From NCBI RefSeq assembly GCF_018130165.1, contig NZ_JAFCLZ010000012.1, positions 186,001 to 250,000 of the forward strand: a stretch of 64,000 nucleotides of DNA, in the 5' to 3' direction. Position numbers and translations under genes: made by a program. The DNA comes from Bradyrhizobium sp. JYMT SZCCT0180 (GTDB lineage Bacteria > Pseudomonadota > Alphaproteobacteria > Rhizobiales > Xanthobacteraceae). Under the pieces are notes generated by a model. That model ran no database searches. It was not told the origin of the DNA and saw only the letters and a program-made list of their open reading frames with translations. Below are positions 1 to 8,784 of the stretch, piece after piece (position 1 is the stretch's first letter; every line of letters starts with the position of its first letter).

Positions 1-237
1 CACCGCCTCTCCCTTCACCGCCAGCAGGCTCGTGATCTGCCCACGCTCGATCTCGTTGATCCAGGCCGACAGCACCTTGGGCTGGCTGATGTTGCGTGGC
101 AGGAACAGCAGATCATGGGTCGGCAGTTTTTGCGCGAAGGCAAGCACCGCGGCCTCGTCGGCGCGGGACATCAGGCGGAATTCGATCACGCCCGCGTCGG
201 TCTTGACGTGGCGCGGATAGGAACGTGTTTCACTCAT
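1..237 (-). CDS. GNAT family N-acetyltransferase, C-terminus cut by window edge
   Basis: Only the first 79 codons lie in the window; the frame is still open at base 1. The protein starts MSETRSYPRH and continues through a region (RLMSRADEAAVLAFAQKLP, then HDLLFLPRNIS) typical of the first helices of GNAT acyltransferases, which move an acetyl group from acetyl-CoA to an amine. The acetyl-CoA-binding motif would be beyond the edge and is not visible. Its ATG overlaps the phaC stop as ATGA (bases 237-234), so it is probably translated together with phaE-phaC. The substrate cannot be inferred. The family call is moderately sure; the operon position is directly visible. Confidence 0.6.
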   Translation of the reverse strand, partial: MSETRSYPRHVKTDAGVIEFRLMSRADEAAVLAFAQKLPTHDLLFLPRNISQPKVLSAWINEIERGQITSLLAVKGEAV

Positions 238-1319
238 GTTGATCTCTTACCTAACCAGTTGTCCAGTTTCGGCCATAGCCGCTTGACCGCATTGGCGCCG
301 GCGACGACGCTGACGTGACCGCCCTTCAGCATCACCTCTTCCTTGTCGGACGAGCCGACCTTGGCGATCAGGTGCTTGGCCGCATCATAGGGCACGATGT
401 GATCGTGTTCGGCGACCGCATGCAGGATCGGCACCTTGATGTTGGCAATATTGGCCGCACGGCCGCCGACGCTCATGGTGTCGTTGAACAGCTTGTTGTC
501 CCACATCAGGTCCTTGGTGATGGCGCGAAAATATTCGCCGGCCAGCGGCAAGGTGTCCGTGCCCCAGCGATCCATCATCCGGTAGGCCTTGACGTATTCG
601 TCGTTCCAGATGTTTTCCCACAATTGCACCTGGCTGGCGGCGCGCGACGCCGGCCGCAGCATCTCGAATGACGACAGGATCATCTCGGGCGGCACATTGC
701 CGATGCTGTCGACGAGGCGGTCGACATCGAAATAGCGCCGGTCCGAAAAATTCGAGAACAGCTTCATCTCGCGGAAATCGATCGGCGTGGTGAAGCAGAT
801 CAGATTCTTCATCGGTCCGTCGTTGAAGATCGAGCCGTACAGCAGCGACAGCACGCCGCCGAAGCAATAGCCGATCACGGTGACGTCTTTTTCGCCGGAA
901 TCCTGCTGCACGCGGCGGACGCAATCCGGGATGAAGTCGAGGACGTAATCCTCCATCCGCAGCGATTTTTCCTCGGGCTTCGGCGCGGTCCAGTCCATCA
1001 TGTAGACGTCGTAGCCGCGCTTGAGCAGAAATTCGATAAAACTCTGGCCGGGCACCATGTCGAGGATGTAGCCGCGGTTGGTGGTTGCCATCACGATCAG
1101 GATCGGCACGCGGTAGATTTCGTCCGCGATCGGGCGGTAGTGATAGAGGTTCAGCGTGCCGCGGCTGAGCAACACGTCCTTCGGCGTCGAACCCAGCGCG
1201 GGGCCCGACGATGAGATGTATTCGACGCCCTTGATGCTGCGCTGGATCGCGCGCTGCACCTCGGACTGGATCCGCTCGGGAATCGACGCCAGATCGAGGG
1301 CTGCTGCGGGCGCGTTCAT
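234..1319 (-). CDS. phaC: Class III poly(3-hydroxyalkanoate) synthase, PhaC subunit
   Basis: 361 aa, the usual length of class III PhaC (about 355 aa) rather than class I (about 590 aa). It polymerises 3-hydroxyacyl-CoA into storage polyester at the granule surface. The lipase-like box is GYCFGG with the nucleophile at Cys152; Asp306 (AEHDHIVP) and His335 (GGHVSV) complete the triad. This spacing matches Allochromatium PhaC (Cys149, Asp302, His331). The upstream phaE-like gene overlaps it by four bases (ATGA), and the GNAT gene overlaps its stop the same way, giving a three-gene coupled operon on the minus strand. No thiolase, reductase or phasin is in the window, so monomer supply must come from elsewhere. 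Confidence 0.92.
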   Translation of the reverse strand: MNAPAAALDLASIPERIQSEVQRAIQRSIKGVEYISSSGPALGSTPKDVLLSRGTLNLYHYRPIADEIYRVPILIVMATTNRGYILDMVPGQSFIEFLLKRGYDVYMMDWTAPKPEEKSLRMEDYVLDFIPDCVRRVQQDSGEKDVTVIGYCFGGVLSLLYGSIFNDGPMKNLICFTTPIDFREMKLFSNFSDRRYFDVDRLVDSIGNVPPEMILSSFEMLRPASRAASQVQLWENIWNDEYVKAYRMMDRWGTDTLPLAGEYFRAITKDLMWDNKLFNDTMSVGGRAANIANIKVPILHAVAEHDHIVPYDAAKHLIAKVGSSDKEEVMLKGGHVSVVAGANAVKRLWPKLDNWLGKRST

Positions 1320-1696
1320 TTTTGTTCTCCCTCCGACGGGGGACGCTTGGTGCGCGGCGGCCGCGCCGCGCCATAGCCGCCTTCCGGCGCCAGCGAATTG
1401 TGATGGATCTGGTGCAGCATCGCCTTGATCTCGTTGAGCTGGCTTTCGATGCCCTGGATGCGCTCGGCCATGCCGACCATTTGCGCCCGGCTCGGCAGGT
1501 TCATGCTGACGAGATATTTCTCCATCAGCTCGCCGAGCTGCTTCTGCGCGCCCGCCGTGGCGCCGCCGACCTGGTTCATCACCTTGGAAAATTCGGGCGA
1601 AGCCATCGCCTGGTTGGCAAAGGAGTTGAACCCCTTCTCCATCTCCCCGATCATCGTCTGCCAGATCACGGCAGGATCGTTGCCTTTGTCGGCCAT
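1316..1696 (-). CDS. phaE: Short PhaE/PhaR-like PHA synthase accessory subunit
   Basis: 126 aa, rich in amphipathic helix and Gln/Met/Glu. The segment LPSRAQMVGMAERIQGIES resembles the conserved C-terminal part of PhaE, the partner that stabilises and activates class III PhaC. Known class III PhaE proteins are about 360 aa and class IV PhaR about 200 aa, so this is a strongly reduced form with a short Pro/Arg-rich tail. The ATG at 1696 has a good ribosome site (GGGAGGG, 7 nt upstream). It is first in the phaE-phaC-GNAT set and shares ATGA with phaC. The role rests mainly on position and this short similarity; another granule-associated helper protein is possible. Confidence 0.7.
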   Translation of the reverse strand: MADKGNDPAVIWQTMIGEMEKGFNSFANQAMASPEFSKVMNQVGGATAGAQKQLGELMEKYLVSMNLPSRAQMVGMAERIQGIESQLNEIKAMLHQIHHNSLAPEGGYGAARPPRTKRPPSEGEQK

Positions 1697-1874
1697 AGGC
1701 GCCCTCCCTTGGTTACGAGCGCTTTGCCACGCCTCGATATTATTCCACCATACGACACCGTTGCGGCGTGCCGGTCAACCGGATGAAATGGTTACTGCCG
1801 CTCTTCTGCGATGCGGCAAACCGTGCCATACAAGACCCATCAAGGTACCAGGACTGATCCAAAGGATTGCCGCC

Positions 1875-2792
1875 GTGACTCTTGCCCATCAGCCACCGCA
1901 GATCGCCCACGCCAACGGCATCGACATTTGCTACGAAGTCTTCGGTGACGCAGGCGCGGAACCGCTGCTGCTGATCATGGGTCTCGGCGCCCAGATGATC
2001 CATTGGGACGATGATTTCTGCCGCCAGCTTGCCGCGCGCGGCTTTCGCGTCATCCGTTTCGACAACCGCGATATCGGCAAATCCTCCCGCATGACCGGCG
2101 GCAAGCGCCTGACCGCGCTCGAACTGCTCAAGCTGAAATTCCTGAAGATCCCGGTCGCCGCGCCCTACAGACTGATCGACATGGCCAAGGATACGGTCGG
2201 CCTGATGGACGTGCTCGGCATCAAGTCGGCGCATCTGGTCGGCGCATCGATGGGCGGCATGATCGCGCAGGAAGTCGCGATCTCGTTTCCGGCGCGGGTG
2301 CGCTCGCTGACCTCGATCATGTCGACGACAGGCAATCCCAAGGTGCCGGGACCGACACGGGAAGCCGCCGCGGTGCTGATGGCGCCGCCGCCCGCGACCA
2401 AGGAAGAGTATTTCGAGCGGTTTGCGAAAACCTGGAAAATCCTGCGCGTCGGCTCGTTCCCGGAAGACGAAATGCTCGACCGCTCGCGCGCCGAACGCAC
2501 CTATGAACGCGGCCTCAACCCGGCCGGCGTCGGCCGCCAGTTGCGCGCGGTGCTCGCCTCCGGCAGCCGCAAGGAACGGCTGAGCGCGGTGAAGGCGCCG
2601 ACGCTGGTCATCCACGGCACCGTCGATCCCTTGGTGCGGCCCGAGGGCGGCAAGGATACCGCGGCCTCCATTCCCGGCGCAAAGCTTGTGATGGTCGACG
2701 GCATGGGCCACGCGCTGCCGATCCCGATGTGGCCGCAAATCATCGACGCGATCGACAAGCACGCCCATGGCGCGGCGGCGAAGGCGGCTTGA
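1875..2792 (+). CDS. Alpha/beta hydrolase
   Basis: 305 aa with a GTG start chosen because AAAGGA lies 8 nt upstream and because homology-like sequence begins close after (IAHANGIDICYEVFG). The fold signs are the oxyanion strand LLLIMGLGAQ, the nucleophile elbow GASMGG (Ser125), the acid strand VIHGTVDPLV and the C-terminal GMGHALP histidine, so a Ser-Asp-His hydrolase acting on an ester or related bond is expected. There is no signal peptide, so it is probably cytoplasmic. It is transcribed away from the phaEC operon across a 178-bp gap. Relatives are annotated as esterases, AurC-like or polyketide-modifying hydrolases; the substrate cannot be told from sequence. Confidence 0.85.
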   Translation: MTLAHQPPQIAHANGIDICYEVFGDAGAEPLLLIMGLGAQMIHWDDDFCRQLAARGFRVIRFDNRDIGKSSRMTGGKRLTALELLKLKFLKIPVAAPYRLIDMAKDTVGLMDVLGIKSAHLVGASMGGMIAQEVAISFPARVRSLTSIMSTTGNPKVPGPTREAAAVLMAPPPATKEEYFERFAKTWKILRVGSFPEDEMLDRSRAERTYERGLNPAGVGRQLRAVLASGSRKERLSAVKAPTLVIHGTVDPLVRPEGGKDTAASIPGAKLVMVDGMGHALPIPMWPQIIDAIDKHAHGAAAKAA

Positions 2793-2896
2793 TCAGGTTA
2801 CTTCGAGGTTACTTTGTGAGCGTCCGGTGCCCTCTTCCGCACGACAGGGCCGGGGCCTATAGACGGCGCACCGATATCGCTACAAGGAGCCCGAAC

Positions 2897-3358
2897 ATGG
2901 ATTTTGTTTTCCGGCCGCGCGCAGCGTTGGCCGCCGTCATTCTGTTAGCCCTTGCCGCTCCCGCCGCCTGGGCCGCCGATGCCAAGCAGGAAGCCAATCG
3001 CAAGGCCGTGCTCGAATTCTATGAGAAGGGCCTGAACCAAAAAGACGCCGACGGCGCGATCGCCTATATGGGCGACCGCTATGTTCAGCACAATCCGAAT
3101 GCCGCTGACGGTCCCGAGGGTTTTCGCAAGTTCATCGGATTCCTGCGCGAGAAATTCCCGAACTCCCGCAGCGAGATCAAGCGTTCGTTCGTGGACGGCG
3201 ATTACGTCATCCTGCATGTCCACGCCGTTCGCGAGCCGGGCGCGAGGGGGAACGCGATCATCGACATCTTCAAGCTCGAGAACGGCAAGATCGTCGAGCA
3301 TTGGGACGTCGTCCAGCCGATCCCCGAGAATCCGGCGAACAACAACACGATGTTCTGA
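2897..3358 (+). CDS. Exported SnoaL/NTF2-like protein
   Basis: 153 aa. Residues 1-29 form a clear Sec signal peptide (Arg-containing start, Ala/Leu core, AWAAD cleavage site), so the mature protein is periplasmic. The rest has the SnoaL-like NTF2 cone fold pattern: VLEFYEKGLNQKDADGAIAY, YVQHNP, then an acidic beta sheet ending in KIVEHWDVVQPIPE. Members are polyketide cyclases or ligand-binding proteins; many bacterial secreted forms have no known function. The ATG is supported by AAGGAG 7 nt upstream. It follows the hydrolase gene by 104 bp and could be cotranscribed. The fold is confident, the activity unknown. Confidence 0.85.
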   Translation: MDFVFRPRAALAAVILLALAAPAAWAADAKQEANRKAVLEFYEKGLNQKDADGAIAYMGDRYVQHNPNAADGPEGFRKFIGFLREKFPNSRSEIKRSFVDGDYVILHVHAVREPGARGNAIIDIFKLENGKIVEHWDVVQPIPENPANNNTMF

Positions 3359-3359
3359 G

Positions 3360-3455
3360 GGTGGGCAAAGGCGCGCCTGCGCAGTGCCCACCATCGCTAT
3401 CTGGAACACCTGGAGAGATGGTGGGCACGCTTGCGCTTTGCCCACCCTACGAATC
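3360..3455. repeat. Palindromic intergenic repeat, GTGGGCA family, copy 1
   Basis: Contains GTGGGCAAAGGCGCGC paired with GTGCCCACC, then GGTGGGCACGCTTGCGC and GCTTTGCCCACCCTACG. A second copy is at 49143-49266 with the same GTAGGGTGGGCAAAG ends. It lies between convergent genes and can fold on either strand, so it may also stop transcription. Confidence 0.75.
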
Positions 3456-3460
3456 GAAAC

Positions 3461-4135
3461 TCAGCTCTTCGTCGCGATCCAGATGATGTGACGCGCGCCG
3501 CCGCCTCTGCCGGTGGCGCGCACGGCAACCTCGTTCACATCGAAGCCGGCGGCACGCAGGCGTTTTGAGAACGGCGCGTTGGGTCCGGACGACCAGACCG
3601 CGAGGACGCCGCCGGGACGCAGCGCCGTATGTGCCGCGCCCAATCCGGCTGAACTGTAGAGTCCATCATTGGCCTTGCGGGTCAGGCCTTCGGGGCCGTT
3701 GTCGACGTCGAGCAGAATGGCATCGAATTTCGATCGGGAAGACCGGATGATTTCGGTGACGTCCACTTCCTGAATGCTGACGCGCGTATCGTTCAGGCTG
3801 CCGCCAACAATCTCCGCCATCGGGCCTCGCCCCCAGGCAACGACGGCCGGTACCAGTTCAGCCACCACGATCCGCGCACCCGCGCCAACCACCGCCAGCG
3901 CGGCGCGCAGCGTAAACCCCATGCCCAATCCGCCGATCAGCAGATGCGGCTTCTTGTTCGCTTCCAGCTTCTTGACCGCAAGGGTGGCGAGCGCGGCTTC
4001 GGATCCAGAGAGGCGGCTGTTCATCAGCTCGTTGGTGCCGAGCATGATGGAGAACTCTTTGCCGCGCTTCATCAGCCGCAGTTCCGCGTCGGTGCCGGGA
4101 ATATGTGCGGTATCGATTTTTTCCCAGGGAATCAT
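3461..4135 (-). CDS. Spermidine-synthase-like (Rossmann methyltransferase fold) protein
   Basis: 224 aa. The nucleotide-binding loop LLIGGLGMGFTLRAAL, the acidic strand IVVAELVPAVVAW and the FDAILLDVDNGPEG segment match the spermidine synthase / SAM-dependent methyltransferase fold. The C-terminal strand FSKRLRAAGFDVNEVAVRA is also typical. True spermidine synthases are about 280-300 aa and use an N-terminal beta domain that is short here, so aminopropyl transfer is not assured; related short proteins are simply annotated spermidine synthase-like. No polyamine gene is nearby. The ATG at 4135 gives a start directly before the conserved MIPWEKIDTA segment. Confidence 0.75.
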   Translation of the reverse strand: MIPWEKIDTAHIPGTDAELRLMKRGKEFSIMLGTNELMNSRLSGSEAALATLAVKKLEANKKPHLLIGGLGMGFTLRAALAVVGAGARIVVAELVPAVVAWGRGPMAEIVGGSLNDTRVSIQEVDVTEIIRSSRSKFDAILLDVDNGPEGLTRKANDGLYSSAGLGAAHTALRPGGVLAVWSSGPNAPFSKRLRAAGFDVNEVAVRATGRGGGARHIIWIATKS

Positions 4136-4204
4136 GTGGGGGTTCTAGCACACGAACGGGAGACGCTGTTCGTTCCGATGCGGCGAAGTTCACCACGAAC
4201 GACG

Positions 4205-4357
4205 CTGTCGTCGCCCGGCATAGCCGTTCGAAGAACGGCGTCGCTTCCGCTCGCCTACGCCCGGGCGATCCAGCATTCCAGAGACGCCATTGATTGAACC
4301 CAGAAGCCACGGCGTACTGGGTCCCCCGCTTTCGCGGAGGACGACAGCGGAGGCAGA
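4205..4357. repeat. Intergenic repeat with CGCTTTCGCGGAGGA hairpin, copy 1
   Basis: Shares blocks with 48253-48360: GATCCAG-ATTCCAGAGAC, CGGCGTACTGG and CCGCTTTCGCGGAGGA-GACAG. The CCGCTTTCGCGG part is self-complementary. It fills the gap after the P450 gene stop and reaches the stop codon region. Confidence 0.7.
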
Positions 4358-7300
4358 CTATCCCCCCGCCCACACGTCCAGCACGTAGCGGTTCCTGGCG
4401 CCGAGATCGTCGATCCAGCGCAGGCCTGCTGCTTCGTCCGCGCCGGTGCGTTCGCGATAGATCGACACCAGCGCTGCCTTGACGTCCGGCTCCATCTTGC
4501 CGCCGTCGCCGCAGACATAGACGATCGCGCCCTTCTCGATCAGGTTCCACACCTGATCCTTCTGCGCCGCGACCAGGTGCTGCACATAGGTCTTCGGCCC
4601 GTCGGCGCGCGAGAACGCGGTGTGCAGTTCGGTGATGCCGTTGGCGGCGAACGCTTTCAATTCACCCGCATAGAGGAAGTCCTGCTCGGGATGGCGGCAG
4701 CCGAAGAACAGCATCGATTGCCCCAAGCTCGCGCCCTTGGCCTTGCGGTCGGCGCGCTCCTGCAGGAAGCCGCGGAACGGCGCCAGCCCCGTGCCGGGGC
4801 CGATCATGATGATCGGAACCGACGCATCGTCCGGCAGGCGGAAGCCGGCCTTGGTCTCGCGCACCGTGGCATGGATGGTGTCGCCGGCGCGGCGGCCGGC
4901 GAGATAGTTCGAGCAGACGCCCTTGTAGACGCCGCGGCCCGAACTCGCCGGCGCTTCGACCACGCCGACGGTGACGCTGCAGCGCGAGGCATCGCCCGCC
5001 GGTGACGACGAGATCGAATAATAGCGCGGCGCCAGCAGCGACAGCATTTCGAGATAGGCGTGGAACGGCAGTTCGCAGGCCGGATATTCCTCCAGCAGGT
5101 CGAACACCGATTTGCGTTTCGCCAGTACATCATTGCGATAGAGCTCGGTCGAGGCGGCGTCGTCGCCGATATAGGCCAGCAGCTTCGGTTTGGTCATCGG
5201 ACAACGCGTGTTTTCCGACATGATCTGGATCTGCTTGCGGGTCGCGATCTGCTGCAACTCGACAAACTCGGTCAGCAAACGCCCGACCGACACGGCGTCA
5301 CCGGTCGGCAATTGCGCGCGGCGGCCTTCGGCGACCGCCAGCCTGATCTGATCGGCGGGCAGGAAGCCGAACCGGCGCGCGACGGAATCCACCAACGCCG
5401 GATCGTTGCGCGGCACCACGCTGAGGTGATCGCCGACGCGGTAGGAAACGCCTGGCGGCAGCTGCACTTCGATATGCCGCGTCGAGCGGTCGGACGGATT
5501 GGCGCCGGCCTTGTTCTGCAGCTCGGAATTGACCTGTACCTTCATCGGCGAAACGCCGCCCTGCGCCACGATCACGTTGACGGCGGTCGGCGCCACCGGC
5601 TCGATCGTGTACAGCGGCGCATCATCAGCGCTGCGGGCAAGCGTCGAATCGACGCCCAGCTCCTTCATCGCCGCGGGCGCCGCCGCCGCAAACCACTTTT
5701 CGAACTGGCCGTCGAGATCGCTGCGGGCATCGCCCTCGCCACGCGTTGCGAGACTGCGCGCACCGTGCCCCGCCATTTGTTCGTCGATGATGCGCGGCAC
5801 CGACTGATAGGTCGCCGCCCAGTCGCTGTTGCCGCAGCCGAACACCGCGTAGCGGACTTTGGCCAGCGCGTCCTTGGCCAGGCCGCTGTCCAGCCATTTG
5901 ACGAACTGCGTGGCGTTGTCGGGGGCTGCGCCATTATAGGAGGCGCAGAAGATCAGGACGCCGCCCTGCTCGGGCAGCTTGCCGACGTAGTCATCGAGGG
6001 CGCCGAGCTTGGTCGCAAATCCGTTGACCTCGGCAAGGTCGGCGACGCGGGTGGCGAGTTCTTCCGCGGTGCCGAGGTTGGAGCCGTAGAGCACCAGCAG
6101 CGGCGTATTGTGCCCGGGCCGTGTCCGGGCCGGCGCTGCGGCCGTGTTCGAGGCCGCCACCGCGGCCGCCGCGCGACCAGCGAACGCGCCGCGCTCCTTG
6201 TCGGCGCGCGGGCGCACCTTGATCTTGAATCCGTCCGGCTTGATCGTCAGCGTCTCTTTCAAATGCATCTGGTAGCGATTGACGTCGATCAGCTTGAAGC
6301 GCTGCAGGATCATGCCGATCGCCAGCGCCGCCTCGTGCATGGCAAATCCACGCCCGATACAGGCGCGCTGGCCGTTACCGAACGGTTTCCAGGCGTTGAC
6401 CGGGCGCTTGGCTTCGGCCTCGCGGCTGAAATTCTCCGGATCGAACGCGTCCGGGTTCGGTCCCCACACGCTGGGATCGCGGTGCAGCGCCATCACGAGC
6501 ACGGTGACGAAGGTGTTTTTCCTCAGCTTGTATTTGCCGCCGATGGTCTCGTCCTTAAGCGGCGCGATGCCATAGGCCGGCGCCGGCGGCCACAGCCGCA
6601 GCGCCTCCTTCAGTATCTGCGTGACGTAGGTCAGCTGCGTGACCTGCTGATAGGTCGGGCGCGCGTCGATATCGGGGCCGAGCACGCGGTCGACTTCCTC
6701 ATAGGCCTTCTTCAGCACATCGGGATGCTTGAGTAGCGCATAGAGCGTGCATGAGAGGAGACCGCTGGTGGTCTCATGGCCCGCGATCAGGAAGGTGTTG
6801 ATCTGGTAGCGGATGTTGACGTCGTCGAGCTGCTCGCCGGTGGCGCGGTCGACGCCGGTCATCATGGCGCCAAGCATGTCCTTCTTGCCCTCGGCGGCCT
6901 CCGCGTTGCCGCGGCGCTCGGCGATGATCTCGTCGACCATCTTGTTCATGAAGGCGACGTCCAGCGCCAGATCCTTGCGGCGCTTCTGCAGCCACAGGCC
7001 TTCGAGCGGGATGCCGCGGGTCATCATGATGGTCTCGAGCGAACGCACCAGCGATTCCACGAACGGATGGTAGTCACGGCGGTAGAACGAATTGAAGCGG
7101 TAGTCGAAGCCGCAAAGGCCGATGGTGTCGAGCGTCAGCGCGGTCATGTCATGGACGACGTCGATCTCCTCGTCGCCGTTCAGCCGCTCCCACTTCTTGA
7201 CCAGCTGCTCGGCGATGTCGACCATGCTCGGATGATAGGACGTCATCGCGCGGTTGCCGAACGGCTGCAGCAGGATGTTGTGCGCCTTGCTCCAGTTCGG

Positions 7301-7594
7301 CTCTGACGTATCGGCGGTGAAAAGCCCATCGCCGCCGACCGCGCGCACCCGGCGCAGCGAGCCGCGCACCGCCTTGTCGAAGCGCTTCTCGTCGGAGAGT
7401 TCGTCGATGAGATCGTGGCCGGACACAATCACCAGCGGCGCGCCCATCATGTCGAGCCAGAAGATCGGCCCAAGCTCCTTGGTCAGCCGCACCAGATGCT
7501 GAACCGGCGCGTTCGGATCCAGCGACAGCATGTTGCCGACGACGGGCTTCTTCGGCGGATGTGGGATCGGACTGAGTTTGTTCGGTGACGCCAT
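4358..7594 (-). CDS. Fused cytochrome P450 / NADPH-P450 reductase, CYP102 (P450-BM3) type
   Basis: 1078 aa from the ATG at 7594. Residues 1-460 are the P450: I-helix AGHETT (271-276), ExxR (Glu330-Arg333) and haem loop FGNGQRACIG with ligand Cys412. Then a linker, an FMN flavodoxin domain from about 495 (LYGSNLGTAEELA), and FAD/NADPH domains (RYYSISSSP, GPGTGLAPFRGF, GCRHPEQDFLY). Family members hydroxylate fatty acids near the omega end with NADPH, needing no other protein. Phe92 in DGLFT matches BM3 Phe87, but the stretch matching BM3 Arg47 and Tyr51, which hold the fatty-acid carboxylate, reads MMGAPLVIV and has neither residue. It lies in a row of lipid genes on the same strand. Confidence 0.95.
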   Translation of the reverse strand: MASPNKLSPIPHPPKKPVVGNMLSLDPNAPVQHLVRLTKELGPIFWLDMMGAPLVIVSGHDLIDELSDEKRFDKAVRGSLRRVRAVGGDGLFTADTSEPNWSKAHNILLQPFGNRAMTSYHPSMVDIAEQLVKKWERLNGDEEIDVVHDMTALTLDTIGLCGFDYRFNSFYRRDYHPFVESLVRSLETIMMTRGIPLEGLWLQKRRKDLALDVAFMNKMVDEIIAERRGNAEAAEGKKDMLGAMMTGVDRATGEQLDDVNIRYQINTFLIAGHETTSGLLSCTLYALLKHPDVLKKAYEEVDRVLGPDIDARPTYQQVTQLTYVTQILKEALRLWPPAPAYGIAPLKDETIGGKYKLRKNTFVTVLVMALHRDPSVWGPNPDAFDPENFSREAEAKRPVNAWKPFGNGQRACIGRGFAMHEAALAIGMILQRFKLIDVNRYQMHLKETLTIKPDGFKIKVRPRADKERGAFAGRAAAAVAASNTAAAPARTRPGHNTPLLVLYGSNLGTAEELATRVADLAEVNGFATKLGALDDYVGKLPEQGGVLIFCASYNGAAPDNATQFVKWLDSGLAKDALAKVRYAVFGCGNSDWAATYQSVPRIIDEQMAGHGARSLATRGEGDARSDLDGQFEKWFAAAAPAAMKELGVDSTLARSADDAPLYTIEPVAPTAVNVIVAQGGVSPMKVQVNSELQNKAGANPSDRSTRHIEVQLPPGVSYRVGDHLSVVPRNDPALVDSVARRFGFLPADQIRLAVAEGRRAQLPTGDAVSVGRLLTEFVELQQIATRKQIQIMSENTRCPMTKPKLLAYIGDDAASTELYRNDVLAKRKSVFDLLEEYPACELPFHAYLEMLSLLAPRYYSISSSPAGDASRCSVTVGVVEAPASSGRGVYKGVCSNYLAGRRAGDTIHATVRETKAGFRLPDDASVPIIMIGPGTGLAPFRGFLQERADRKAKGASLGQSMLFFGCRHPEQDFLYAGELKAFAANGITELHTAFSRADGPKTYVQHLVAAQKDQVWNLIEKGAIVYVCGDGGKMEPDVKAALVSIYRERTGADEAAGLRWIDDLGARNRYVLDVWAGG

Positions 7595-7646
7595 TGTGGA
7601 TAATACCCCTGCCTCAATTGTCTCAAACAATGCGCGACGCTCTCAC

Positions 7647-7765
7647 CCCGTCATTGCGAGCGAAGCGAAGCAATCCATTTCGCCGCGAAAAGAAGCATGG
7701 ATTGCTTCGTCGCTGCGCTCCCTTGCACAAACGCTTTCGCGTTTGTTGCAGGCAATGACGGCTGG
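7647..7765. repeat. Palindromic repeat, TCATTGCGAGCGAAGCGAAG family
   Basis: Begins CGTCATTGCGAGCGAAGCG and ends GCAATGACGG. Inside, GCGAAGCAATCCAT is matched by ATGGATTGCTTCG. It occupies the gap between the P450 and epoxide hydrolase genes. Only one copy is in the window; the family is known from Bradyrhizobium genomes. Confidence 0.65.
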
Positions 7766-7779
7766 GAGAGCGTCACGCT

Positions 7780-8775
7780 CTAGCCAAACCGCTTCCTGCG
7801 CCATTCGATCAGTTTGGCGCTGACCTCGTCCGGCTTTTCCTGTTGGGTCCAATGGCCGCTGTCGCGCACCAGATATTTTTCGAGATCGGGAACGATCTTT
7901 TCCATGCCGTCAGCCGACGACGGCGGCAGCACATGGTCGTTTTCGGCCATGATCATCAGCGCCGGTACTTTCACCGTGTGATCGATCCCGGCCGAACGCT
8001 GCCAGTTGCGCGACATGTTGCGGTACCAGTTGATGCCGCCGGTGAAACCTGACTTCGTGAACGTATCGACGAACACCTTCTTCTCTTCCGGCGACAGGAT
8101 TGGCTTCCGCGGATCATGCTTGGCGTCGTAACCGGCAATCATCTGCGGAAACGCCAGATTGAGCCTGGGTGAAGCACCGACGCCGGCAACCACCTGATCG
8201 GCGGGTGTGTCTGCGGGCCGCGGCACCGGCTTGCGCATGAAGGCGTCAAACGTCTGCTCGACCCGGCTGCCGAAGATCCTGTCGGGCTCGCGGGCCGGAT
8301 CCTGGAACTGCACGATGTACATGCTGTCGCCGAACCTTTTGCGGAACAGCTCGATCGGATCGGCCGGCGGGCGATCGTGATGCGGCGTGTTGATGCCGAC
8401 CACGCCGGCAACGCGATCAATGTGGCGGAGCGGCATCTGCCAGATGATGAAGCCGCCCCAGTCGTGGCCGACGAAGATCGCCTTGTCGATCTTCAGATGG
8501 TCCATCAGGCCGACGAGATCGCCGGTCAGGTGCTCGATGTCATAGGCCTCGACCGGCTCGGGCCGGTCGGTCGAACCATAGCCGCGCTGATCCGGCGCGA
8601 TCACCCGGATCCCGGCCTCGCTCAGCGCCTTGATCTGGTGACGCCAAGAGAACGCGATCTCCGGCCAGCCATGGCACAGTATGACCGGCGGCTTGTCGGT
8701 CTTCGGCCCGGCCTCGTAGTAACCCATGCGAATGCCGTTCGTCTCGGCGAACTGCAGCGGCGGCATTTCAATCAT
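7780..8775 (-). CDS. Epoxide hydrolase-type alpha/beta hydrolase
   Basis: 331 aa. The oxyanion motif is HGWPE (35-39), the nucleophile elbow is GHDWGG with Asp105, the acid is Asp280 in MAENDHV, and the base is His308 in DSGHWTQQEKP. Tyr153 and Tyr251 are in the places of the two lid tyrosines that polarise the epoxide. An Asp nucleophile with paired lid tyrosines favours epoxide hydrolase over haloalkane dehalogenase. Family members add water to epoxides to give diols. The gene starts 9 bp after the WS/DGAT stop, so they are cotranscribed. Together with the fatty-acid-type P450 next to it, an epoxy-fatty-acid or alkene-derived substrate is a reasonable guess. Confidence 0.88.
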   Translation of the reverse strand: MIEMPPLQFAETNGIRMGYYEAGPKTDKPPVILCHGWPEIAFSWRHQIKALSEAGIRVIAPDQRGYGSTDRPEPVEAYDIEHLTGDLVGLMDHLKIDKAIFVGHDWGGFIIWQMPLRHIDRVAGVVGINTPHHDRPPADPIELFRKRFGDSMYIVQFQDPAREPDRIFGSRVEQTFDAFMRKPVPRPADTPADQVVAGVGASPRLNLAFPQMIAGYDAKHDPRKPILSPEEKKVFVDTFTKSGFTGGINWYRNMSRNWQRSAGIDHTVKVPALMIMAENDHVLPPSSADGMEKIVPDLEKYLVRDSGHWTQQEKPDEVSAKLIEWRRKRFG

Positions 8776-8784
8776 TGCAAAACC

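Noticed and set aside
2729..2896. Upstream extension of the SnoaL-like gene
   Set aside because: The signal peptide begins at 2897 right after AAGGAG; an extension would bury it and overlap the preceding gene.
5060..6736. Long open frame (558 codons) on the plus strand inside the P450 gene
   Set aside because: It is antisense to a clear CYP102-type protein. High GC at third positions opens such frames; the translation is Arg/His/Asp-rich and matches no known fold.
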